A stretch of DNA of 64,000 bases, from contig DATMON010000018.1 of the NCBI GenBank assembly GCA_035568175.1, positions 186,001 to 250,000 on the forward strand, in the 5' to 3' direction. Below are positions 17,425 to 24,813 of the stretch, piece after piece. Numbering within the stretch: position 1 is the stretch's first letter; every line of letters starts with the position of its first letter. A program made the position numbers and the translations under genes. The notes beneath the pieces are model-generated. The model searched no databases and was not told the DNA's origin. It was given only the letters and a program-made list of their open reading frames with translations. This DNA comes from AV40 sp035568175 (lineage in GTDB: Bacteria > Verrucomicrobiota > Verrucomicrobiia > Chthoniobacterales > UBA10450).

Positions 17425-17850
17425 TCACAGATCGATTCCCATTCCGATTGCGCGATCAAGCTCCTCCCAGCCGCATTTACTCCAAAATTCGCGGCCGCGC
17501 GGATTGTCCGTTGCCACCATGATGTTCGCGCGTTTGAGCCCGAGGCGCCGCAAGCCTTCCAGACATTCATCGACCAGCCGTTTGCCCACTCCGCGGCCCC
17601 GATAGTTCGGATCGACCGCCAAATGATAAATGTGTCCGCGACGTCCATCCTGACCGCAGATCGCCACCCCGATGATTGTCGATCCATCTGTCGCGACGCG
17701 ACTCAGTCCCGCGTTTCGCGCGATGAATTGCGCGACACTTTCCCGATCATCGCCTTCCGCGATCTCGACCCCCTCGACCCGTTTCCATAACTCAACCGCG
17801 GCGTCATAGTCATCGGTCGCAAATTCTCTGGTCTCGATGTCGCCCTTCAT
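17425..17850 (-). CDS. GNAT-family N-acetyltransferase
   Basis: 141 residues, the normal size for a single GNAT domain. Motif A is plain (HLAVDPNYRGRGVGKRLVDE), with the acetyl-CoA pyrophosphate-binding RGRGVGK. The C-terminal ATDNPRGREFWSKCGWEEL is the usual NxxAxxFYxxxGF-like end, as in RimI/YpeA-type enzymes. It should acetylate an amine of a protein or small molecule; the substrate is not predictable. Confidence 0.88.
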   Translation of the reverse strand: MKGDIETREFATDDYDAAVELWKRVEGVEIAEGDDRESVAQFIARNAGLSRVATDGSTIIGVAICGQDGRRGHIYHLAVDPNYRGRGVGKRLVDECLEGLRRLGLKRANIMVATDNPRGREFWSKCGWEELDRAIGMGIDL

Positions 17851-18017
17851 TTTGTAACGTGTCTCGACTTCTCAACAATACCAGTCCGGCCTCGGACCTC
17901 GCGCCTCAATCGCCTCAGCGCGACGTTTCGCCCCTTAACCATTAACAAATATCCCGGCCGACACAGCCAGACGGCTGGTCATTTACGATTCAGACCTCGA
18001 ATCATCCCAAGGGCGAT

Positions 18018-18404
18018 ATGCGGATTTTAGTAGTGGAGGATCATCAAGACACCCGCCAAGTCCTTGTCGGGCTTCTCACGCGTTGGGGATATGTTGTTTC
18101 TTCTGCTGACACTTTAAAGGGTGGTATGGATCGCCTCGAGTCCGAGCCGCCGGTCGACGTAATCCTGAGCGACATCGCGCTGCCCGACGGGACCGGTTAC
18201 GCACTGGTGAGCGAAGCGCGCCGGCGCGGGAAGCGCGTCCTCGCTATCGCGATATCCGGCTACACCTATCCGAGCGATGTCCACATCGCCAAGCTCACTG
18301 GCTTCGATCATCACTTATCGAAACCGTGCGATTGCGCGCATCTCCGCACCATTCTCGAAGAGCGGATGCGATGGGATAGATCTACGCCACTCGGCAAGGA
18401 CTGA
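18018..18404 (+). CDS. Stand-alone response-regulator receiver domain
   Basis: 128 residues forming one CheY-like receiver and no output domain. The acidic pair is in LVVEDHQD, the phospho-acceptor Asp in ILSDIALPDGTG (about residue 53), the conserved Thr/Ser position is Ser in AIAISGY, and the Lys is in HLSKPCD (about 104). It probably receives phosphate from a hybrid or separate histidine kinase encoded elsewhere. No kinase is in the window. Confidence 0.88.
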   Translation: MRILVVEDHQDTRQVLVGLLTRWGYVVSSADTLKGGMDRLESEPPVDVILSDIALPDGTGYALVSEARRRGKRVLAIAISGYTYPSDVHIAKLTGFDHHLSKPCDCAHLRTILEERMRWDRSTPLGKD

Positions 18405-18421
18405 TTCCATTGTCAGCGATC

Positions 18422-18470
18422 GGTAGTCAGTAGTCTGCGGTCACTGGTCACTGGTCACTGGTCATAGGTC
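18422..18470. repeat. Heptamer array (GGTCACT units)
   Basis: Perfect seven-base units GGTCACT repeat three times between about 18439 and 18460, flanked by degenerate GTAGTCA and GGTCATA units. It lies between the receiver gene and the antiporter gene. On the other strand the unit is GTGACCA, the same core as at 4.8 and 62.5 kb. Confidence 0.75.
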
Positions 18471-18538
18471 CTCGAAACCACTTCATTGGTGCCTCGACGT
18501 CTGAACTAATTCCGGCGAGGCTCGGACGAATCGGAACT

Positions 18539-20140
18539 ATGGTAGACAAAACCGAATTAATCCTCCTTTGTCTCGTTGCGGTCGCTCTGCTGGCGATCGT
18601 TGCCCGAAAAATCCGAATCCCATATCCAATTCTGCTGACCATCGGTGGTCTGTTCCTCGCTCTGGTCCCCGGCCTTCCTGAGATTCATCTCGATCCGCGA
18701 CTGGTCTTCAATTTGTTTCTTCCGCCGCTGCTCTATCCTGCGGCCGTCTACACGTCCTGGAGAGATTTCCGGGCGAACCTTCGCTCGATTCTCCCGCTCG
18801 CAATTGTGCTGGTCCTTCTGACGATGACGGCGACTGCTTATCTGTTCCACGAACTGGTCGGGTTACCTTTGGCGGTCGGTTTTGTTTTCGGCGCCATCAT
18901 TTCGCCGCCCGACGCCGTGGCCGCGCTGGCGGTGACTCAAAATTTGCGGGTGGCCCGCAAGATCATTGTCATCCTCGAAGGAGAGAGTCTGATCAACGAC
19001 GCCACTTCCTTTATCTCGTTCCGTTTTGCAGTCGCCGCGGTGTTGACCGGCGCCTTTTCGCTGGGACAAGCGAGCCTGCAGTTTCTCTTTGTCGCCGCTG
19101 GCGGCATCTGTGTTGGTCTCGCCGTGGGCTGGCTGGCAACGCAATTGCAGAAGCGTTTGGACGACCCGCCGGTTCAAACAATGTTCTCTCTTCTTACCCC
19201 GTACGTTGCTTACTTCAGCGGTGAAAGACTGCACGTCTCCGGAATTCTCGCCGTCGTGATTGCCGGCATTTATTACGGGTGGCGCGCCCCGCGCATCTTA
19301 AGCGGTCGGATGCGACTGCAAGCGCTGCCAGTTTGGGAAATGGTCACGTTCATTCTGAACGGAATGCTTTTCATGCTCATCGGGCTTCAACTGCCGCAGG
19401 TTATCCACGCGCTCGCTCCCGGCACGGCGACTCGCGTAGCTGAGCTGGCGATCGTGTTTGTTTCCGTCATCGTGCTGGTTCGTTTTCTCTGGATGTTCGG
19501 GGCGACTTATTTGTCGCGACTGCTCAGCCCAAAGTTCCGCCATAAAAACCGCGCTCCCTGGAAACACACTGTGTTGATCGCATGGACCGGAATGCGCGGG
19601 GCAGATTCGCTGGCCGGCGCTCTGGCGATCCCCTTCGTCCTGGCTAATGGCGAACCATTTCCCGGACGCGATCTCATCCTCTTGCTCACGTTCTGCGTCA
19701 TTTTCGCAACGCTCGTTCTACAAGGACTCACTCTTACGCCCCTGGTCCGTTGGCTGAAAATTGTGGACGATCGCGTTACGGAAAAAGAAGAGAGACTGGC
19801 GCGATTGAAGGCAAACGAAGCGGCGTTAGCTCGTCTCGAGGAAATCGAATCGTCGAATCGGGGCAAGCCCGAGACAATTGAACGTCTTCGTTCGGAATAC
19901 GACGACCGTATCCGGCAACTTCGCAGCGAAAGTCCTGATGAAGAAAGCGTCAGCAGATTGTTCTCGGCGGACTTTGAAGAATTGGCCCGTGAAATGTTAC
20001 AGACAGAACGCGACACCGTGATCGAGCTGCGGAACGAAGAGGCGATCAACGACCAGGCCTTGCGCCGAATCCAACGTGACATTGATCTGGCCGAAGCCCG
20101 GCTTGAGCGCCCGGCGCGAAAATCGGAGCGACGAAGTTAA
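18539..20140 (+). CDS. Na+/H+ antiporter, CPA1 family
   Basis: 533 residues. About twelve membrane helices occupy residues 1-410, with family-typical segments PPLLYPAAVYTSWRDFR, FGAIISPPDAVAALAV (ion-binding Asp in PPDA) and ILEGESLINDATSF. The C-terminal 120 residues are charged and predicted coiled coil, rich in Glu and Arg (ERLARLKANEAALARLEEIE). CPA1 exchangers extrude Na+ in return for protons and help pH and salt homeostasis. The cytoplasmic tail is probably regulatory. It stands alone in its transcription unit. Confidence 0.92.
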   Translation: MVDKTELILLCLVAVALLAIVARKIRIPYPILLTIGGLFLALVPGLPEIHLDPRLVFNLFLPPLLYPAAVYTSWRDFRANLRSILPLAIVLVLLTMTATAYLFHELVGLPLAVGFVFGAIISPPDAVAALAVTQNLRVARKIIVILEGESLINDATSFISFRFAVAAVLTGAFSLGQASLQFLFVAAGGICVGLAVGWLATQLQKRLDDPPVQTMFSLLTPYVAYFSGERLHVSGILAVVIAGIYYGWRAPRILSGRMRLQALPVWEMVTFILNGMLFMLIGLQLPQVIHALAPGTATRVAELAIVFVSVIVLVRFLWMFGATYLSRLLSPKFRHKNRAPWKHTVLIAWTGMRGADSLAGALAIPFVLANGEPFPGRDLILLLTFCVIFATLVLQGLTLTPLVRWLKIVDDRVTEKEERLARLKANEAALARLEEIESSNRGKPETIERLRSEYDDRIRQLRSESPDEESVSRLFSADFEELAREMLQTERDTVIELRNEEAINDQALRRIQRDIDLAEARLERPARKSERRS

Positions 20141-20167
20141 GCGCTCTATCTCTCGCTTCTCTGGTCG

Positions 20168-20818
20168 TTAAACACTGCGAGCCTTGGCCGGATCAAACCG
20201 CGGCCGGCGCCGACGCTGGTGCTGATTTTGACGCGGTGGTATAGCTCGAACTGGAGCCGGTGCCGGCGCCTGGATCATTTCGAACGTCCGAAAGAGTGGT
20301 GCGAGATCGATCACTTCATTCGCGGCTGATCTCAATATGTTGCCGAGATTTTGCGTGACCGAAGCTACTTCCACCCGGATACCGCGTCGCCTCAACTTGA
20401 TGGCGAGATAAGCGAAATCGGTGTCGCCGGTTACGAGTATAACGACGTCGGGCTGCATCTCGACGGAAAGCTCAAGCGCGTCGATCGCCATCATTACGTC
20501 CACGTTGGCCTTGTATCGTCCTTCCTCAGCGGGCGACCCATCTTTGGTCACAACCATGAATCCGTTGGAGCGGAGCCACTGCATAAACTTATTTTTTTTG
20601 TCGCGCTCTTCCTGCCAGATCGGCATCGCAGGCGGCAATCCGGCATAAACAACCATCTCGATCAGCTCGCGTCCTGTGTTTGGACCGGCCAGAAACTCGC
20701 GCAACTTTATCCAATCCAAACCGCGCCCGGCAGTGCGGACCGAACTGCCGACGTTCGATTCATCGACGAGCACCAGCACCCTTGAGCGCGCCGAGGTATT
20801 TGAATTTTTCTTTTGCAT
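20168..20818 (-). CDS. NYN-domain (LabA/DUF88-like) protein
   Basis: 216 residues. The PIN-like NYN fold is indicated by the Asp residues in VLVLVDESNVG (about 17), DVMMAIDALEL (about 105) and VILVTGDTDFAYLA (about 127), which would coordinate metal for RNA cleavage, followed by RGIRVEVASVTQNL. The C-terminal 40 residues are Pro/Arg/Gln-rich (PRQNQHQRRRRPRFD) and may bind nucleic acid. A ribonuclease role is inferred from the family. Confidence 0.85.
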   Translation of the reverse strand: MQKKNSNTSARSRVLVLVDESNVGSSVRTAGRGLDWIKLREFLAGPNTGRELIEMVVYAGLPPAMPIWQEERDKKNKFMQWLRSNGFMVVTKDGSPAEEGRYKANVDVMMAIDALELSVEMQPDVVILVTGDTDFAYLAIKLRRRGIRVEVASVTQNLGNILRSAANEVIDLAPLFRTFEMIQAPAPAPVRAIPPRQNQHQRRRRPRFDPAKARSV

Positions 20819-20860
20819 GTTGGTTTCGGTTTTCTCGCTGACCTCTGACCTGTGTCAGGT

Positions 20861-21061
20861 TCAGTGCGAACCAACCGAGCCGACCGAAGGCCCAATCGAT
20901 TTACCGCGAATGAGAAGATTGTAACCCGCAGAGATCACGCGCCGTGCGGCTTCGCCGGTTTCCGGATCCTTCCGAAGCGGCTCGTCATGGACGCTTTGCT
21001 TCACTTCGAAGTTTCGGATCGGTTTGGTCGGATCGGTGGTCTCGTAAATATAAGTCGGCAC
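20861..21061 (-). CDS. Small FmdB-like protein lacking zinc-ribbon cysteines
   Basis: 66 residues from a GTG start. MPTYIYETTD, FEVKQSVHDEPLRKDPETGE and ARRVISAG follow the FmdB-type pattern (MPTYEY..., QSM.D.PL..., VRRV.SGG), but the CxxC pairs that bind zinc in that family are absent. The function is unknown. It is upstream of and co-oriented with the NYN gene. Confidence 0.65.
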   Translation of the reverse strand: MPTYIYETTDPTKPIRNFEVKQSVHDEPLRKDPETGEAARRVISAGYNLLIRGKSIGPSVGSVGSH

Positions 21062-21234
21062 AGGTCAATCTACTCCTAAAGGGCCGGCCCGCACTCCTTT
21101 TCGTTGGCCCTGACTTGTGGCCTCTGTCCTCGGACTTCTCTAAATAACCTTAGGTAACGTACGTTTCTGCTGTAGATTGATTGCGTCCGATCGATCTGCC
21201 ATCGGCCACTTTTCCCCGGAGGTCGGAGACGAAC

Positions 21235-21478
21235 ATGCAATTGACACTGACATTATCTCAAAACGGCGCGCTTTACTTCGCGCATTGTAGAACAGCAGGG
21301 CGCCGAGCTGCGCTTTTCCGGCGGTTCGCTGCCGCGGCCAGACTGCAGCCACCTGATATCCAGCGACGAACTTTCGCCGATTCGCACGTCTCGCGGCGAT
21401 TTCATCCCGACAACGGCCGCTAACTTGCTAACTAATACCTTCTTCAGGCACCACCATGTCAGACCAAGACGATTTTAG
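21235..21478 (+). pseudogene. Possible small gene with a +1 frameshift
   Basis: A strong ribosome-binding site (GGAGGTCGGAGACGAAC) precedes the ATG at 21235. The first 16 codons read MQLTLTLSQNGALYFA; this frame then turns to poor codon use. From 21284 the next frame reads IVEQQGAELRFSGGSLPRPD, continues with SDELSPIRTSRGDFIPTTAA and stops at 21478, with GC-rich third positions as in real genes here. One extra base near 21280-21284 would explain this as a mutated or misread gene. No family is recognised. Confidence 0.3.
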
Positions 21479-21695
21479 CCTGCGGCGTCGCAGCAAGATG
21501 ATCGGATTTATCGTCGCTGAAGCTTCAGCGATTGGCCTTCTTTTCCTCGCCGGAACGTTCGCTGTGTCATCATGGCTAACAAATTCCACTTTGGCCGTGT
21601 CGGTTGACATCGTGACGATTGTCGCGGCTGTGGCCGTGGCCATCATCCCGATCGCCTTTTTCGCAGTCACGCCCATTCTTCCCCGGCGCCGCTGA
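21456..21695 (+). CDS. Small two-helix membrane protein
   Basis: 79 residues: a charged start (MSDQDDFSLRRRSK), two hydrophobic helices (about 15-38 and 45-70) and a basic end (PRRR). No family recognised. It starts inside the end of the possible frameshifted gene before it. The positive-inside pattern supports a true membrane protein. Confidence 0.55.
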   Translation: MSDQDDFSLRRRSKMIGFIVAEASAIGLLFLAGTFAVSSWLTNSTLAVSVDIVTIVAAVAVAIIPIAFFAVTPILPRRR

Positions 21696-21807
21696 TCTGT
21701 GGCCTCTTCGGCAGTGGCAGCTGTTTCGGCCGCCGCTTGATCCATAGCCGCTCCCGCGTGGCCAAGGTTGTTGCTTCGATTCTAATCCGGAGCTAACGAT
21801 CATAACT

Positions 21808-23301
21808 TTGAAAACTGTCCTGCTGCGCGCGCTGACCGTTCTTGCGGGATTTTTGATGTTGCTGACGCCGCTTCGAGCGGTGGTCCTTTTCGGCACCGGC
21901 GACCCAACAGCGAACACCTCCGCGCCGACTGGTGCCTTGGCCGGCAGCGGATGGCAGTACGAGGGACAGCTCGATGGCTTTCTCGGCACCGTCATTGCTT
22001 CGAATTACTTCGTCACCGCCAAGCACATCGGCGGCAGTGTCGGAGAGACTTTCACCTTCAACGGAGTCAATTACACGACTACTGCGGTGTTTCCCGATCC
22101 GTCGAGCGATCTACAGATCTGGCGAGTCACCGGCAGTTTTCCGACTCGGGCTCCACTTTTCAGCAGCCCTCCTGGCAGCGAAGTCAATCTTAGTCTGGTC
22201 GTCATCGGGCGCGGCCGGCAGCGCGGCGATCCCGTCGGAGTCGGCAGCGATTCGCATCTCGGCGGCTGGCTCTGGGGAACTTACGACGCCATCCAGCGTT
22301 GGGGCACAAACGTCGTCGGTTCGATCTACACCGACCCGACCTACGGAGAACTTCTGCGCGCGCCATTCGATTCCAATGCCGGAGCGACCGAGGCCCATCT
22401 GTCGGCCGGCGATTCCGGCGGCGCGGTGTTCGTGTTTAACACGAGCACAAACAATTGGGAGCTTGCCGGAATCAATCTCGCCGTGGACGGCCCATTCAGC
22501 ACTTCCTCCAGCGGCACAAATCCGTTCAATGCAACAATGTTTGATACCACCGGCCTGTTCGTGGACGACGGGCAGGGGAATTGGGTAACGGCTCCGAACC
22601 CGAGCGCGTTTTACTCGACTGAGATCGCCGCGCGTAAAGGCTTCATCGAATCAGTCGTGATGCAATTGACCAGTGTCGTGTCGCGCAAAACCCACGGGAG
22701 CGCGGGCACGTTTGATGTCGATCTTCCGGAGACGGGCAAGGCGGGAATCGAGTGCCGCAGCGGCGGCGCAAGCAACGATTACACGCTCGTCTTTACCTTT
22801 GCGAACAACGTGATCGTGCAGAATGCGACCGTTTCCACCGGCGCCGGAAGAGTGACAAGTTTCAGCGTTGCCGGAAACACGGTGACCGCGAACCTGACTG
22901 AAGTGGTCAATGCACAGAGAATCGTGGTCACACTCGTTGGCGTGAATGACGGAAGTAACACCAGCGATGTTCAAGCAACCATGGACGTTTTAGTCGGAGA
23001 CACGACCGCTAATGGCGCGGTCAATTCGAGCGACATCGCGCAGACTCAATCTCAATCCGGCCAACCTGTCACCGCGGCTAACTTCCGCGAAGACGTTACC
23101 GTCAATGGCCTGATCAACAGTTCGGATGTCGCGCTGGTTCAATCCAACTCGGGGACGGGGCTGCCGGCTGCGTCCGCGCCAGCCGCTACCCAAACTTCCG
23201 CGCCCAACTTCTCACTTAAACCGCTTCCGGCGGTAGAACCGAAGCAACACTCATTGTCGGTTCCATCGCGATCACAAATTCCCCAGCGCCCGCGACACTA
23301 A
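21808..23301 (+). CDS. Secreted trypsin-like serine protease with two dockerin-like C-terminal repeats
   Basis: 497 residues from a TTG start. A signal peptide (about 1-24, ending PLRA) is followed by a chymotrypsin-fold domain. The likely catalytic residues are His in YFVTAKHIGG, Asp in PDPSSDLQIW and Ser in LSAGDSGGAVFVF. Residues about 280-395 look like a beta-sandwich. Residues about 395-450 hold two calcium-loop motifs, GDTTANGAVNSSDIAQ and EDVTVNGLINSSDVAL, matching the DxNxxGxxNxxD pattern of type I dockerins. The tail is Pro/Ala/Ser-rich. The dockerin-like part may be a calcium-binding anchor or binding module; no cohesin is seen here. Confidence 0.82.
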   Translation: MKTVLLRALTVLAGFLMLLTPLRAVVLFGTGDPTANTSAPTGALAGSGWQYEGQLDGFLGTVIASNYFVTAKHIGGSVGETFTFNGVNYTTTAVFPDPSSDLQIWRVTGSFPTRAPLFSSPPGSEVNLSLVVIGRGRQRGDPVGVGSDSHLGGWLWGTYDAIQRWGTNVVGSIYTDPTYGELLRAPFDSNAGATEAHLSAGDSGGAVFVFNTSTNNWELAGINLAVDGPFSTSSSGTNPFNATMFDTTGLFVDDGQGNWVTAPNPSAFYSTEIAARKGFIESVVMQLTSVVSRKTHGSAGTFDVDLPETGKAGIECRSGGASNDYTLVFTFANNVIVQNATVSTGAGRVTSFSVAGNTVTANLTEVVNAQRIVVTLVGVNDGSNTSDVQATMDVLVGDTTANGAVNSSDIAQTQSQSGQPVTAANFREDVTVNGLINSSDVALVQSNSGTGLPAASAPAATQTSAPNFSLKPLPAVEPKQHSLSVPSRSQIPQRPRH

Positions 23302-23354
23302 CTGGCGTAACGCGACGTTTAACCCGGCTCAGCCGTCAACTTGTCGTTCACTTT

Positions 23355-24710
23355 TTGAATTCTCGAAAACGTCTCAGCGCCGCGCTTTTCATCGCGGTCG
23401 TCTTCATTGCCAGCGGCCTGCCGACGTTCTTGCGCACTTGGTCGGGGCGAAAAATCCCGGACGACTTCCTAGTTGTCTACTCAGCGGCCCGGGCAATGTC
23501 GAATCAGGTTGATATCTATGCCGGCACTGGCGGGATGTACATCTACTCGCCATTTCTCGCTTTCATCTTTCAACCCTTGGCGGCGTTGCCGGAACGGGCA
23601 GCTGCCATTGTCTGGTTGATTTTGAGCGCGTCGATCATCTTCGCCGCGTCGCTTATCGCCGCGCGGAAAGTGACCGAAAGCTGGCGGCTTGGGCAAAAAG
23701 AGACTGATCCATCCATCCCATGGTTGATTTCGGCGGCGTCTCTTCTTTTAAGTTTCACAAAAATCCGGAGCGATTTCACTTTGGGCCAATACGATTGCCT
23801 CATCCTCGTTGGTCTTGTCGGTATCTTGTGGTGGATGGATCGTCGCCCTGCGCTCGCAGGCATCGCCGCCGGCGCGACCGCGAACATCAAATATCTGGCT
23901 CTTATCTTTGTCCCGTACTTCCTCATCAAGCGAAACTATCGCGCCGCGATCGCGTCGATTGTTTCGTTTTTGTTTTTTTTCTCGCTTCCGGCTCTCGAGG
24001 TCGGATTACGCTCGATTAAGACTTACGCGATCGACGCTATTGCTGTCCTGAACCGGGTGGCAGACGTGCCTCAGTTAATAAGTCTTACGACAATGGATCG
24101 GACCGACAAACCGATTGTGAATTCTGTCACCTGGGATCACTCCGTTTCCTTGACTTCGTCAATCCTGCGTTTGACTCGGTCACATGCAGTCTCCGATTTT
24201 ATTGGCGCAACTCTTATCGTCGTCCTGTTTGGGGCGATCGTGACGGCGATCGTGTTGATTGGCCGTCGCCACGGCGTAAACCTTTTTCAACCGGCGACCG
24301 CGAACACCGCCTCGAGCCATCCCGGCGCCGGGACCATCGAGTGGGCGGTACTTATTGTTCTCGCTCTTGTTTTTGGTCCGCAAACAACGGCCCGGCACAT
24401 GATCCTTTTGATCTTGGTCTACACTGTTGCGATAGCGATAGTTTTCTCTCAAAAGCGGCGCGGCCCGCAAGTCGTGTTGATCGTTTCGATGTTGGCCACG
24501 GCGGTTGCTCTCTCGTTACCGTTTCGAGAAACTGGCCACCATCCCTGGCTCATAGCTTTGAAATCAATTGGCACCGCGAGTTGGTGTGCGCTCCTACTAA
24601 TTCTTTCTATTGCTTGGATCGGCAGCCGAACAATTTCTAAAGAGGCCGCTTCGCCAACGAACGAAGTCACTCCGTTGCGGAGTTTCTTCTCTTCACGCCG
24701 TGGAGACTGA
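23355..24710 (+). CDS. GT87-type (DUF2029) integral-membrane glycosyltransferase
   Basis: 451 residues from a TTG start, with about ten membrane helices and loops as in GT-C glycosyltransferases. Features typical of the DUF2029/GT87 group are YSAARAMSNQVDIYAG, YIYSPFLAFIFQPLAALPE and GVTANIKYLAL-like text (GATANIKYLALIFVPYF). Such enzymes use polyprenyl-phosphate sugars (for example mannose) on the outer face of the membrane. It follows the protease gene by 53 bp on the same strand. The acceptor is unknown. Confidence 0.8.
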   Translation: MNSRKRLSAALFIAVVFIASGLPTFLRTWSGRKIPDDFLVVYSAARAMSNQVDIYAGTGGMYIYSPFLAFIFQPLAALPERAAAIVWLILSASIIFAASLIAARKVTESWRLGQKETDPSIPWLISAASLLLSFTKIRSDFTLGQYDCLILVGLVGILWWMDRRPALAGIAAGATANIKYLALIFVPYFLIKRNYRAAIASIVSFLFFFSLPALEVGLRSIKTYAIDAIAVLNRVADVPQLISLTTMDRTDKPIVNSVTWDHSVSLTSSILRLTRSHAVSDFIGATLIVVLFGAIVTAIVLIGRRHGVNLFQPATANTASSHPGAGTIEWAVLIVLALVFGPQTTARHMILLILVYTVAIAIVFSQKRRGPQVVLIVSMLATAVALSLPFRETGHHPWLIALKSIGTASWCALLLILSIAWIGSRTISKEAASPTNEVTPLRSFFSSRRGD

Positions 24711-24750
24711 CTTCCGGCCGCCGATTTCTGATACTAACCATCGACATCGG

Positions 24751-24778
24751 TTAACTAATAACCATTAACGAATAAGTA
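24751..24778. repeat. Heptamer array (TTAACNN/ATAACNN)
   Basis: Four consecutive seven-base units: TTAACTA, ATAACCA, TTAACGA, ATAAGTA. Similar units occur at 17934-17954, 35109-35134 and 35299-35320. It lies in the 100-bp gap between two convergent genes. Confidence 0.75.
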
Positions 24779-24813
24779 GCCGCGCGATTCCCGCTCGCGC
24801 GTGTTCTATCCCA

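Noticed and set aside
21140..21352. Minus-strand small frame
   Set aside because: It has no ribosome site, and the plus strand has the better coding signal.
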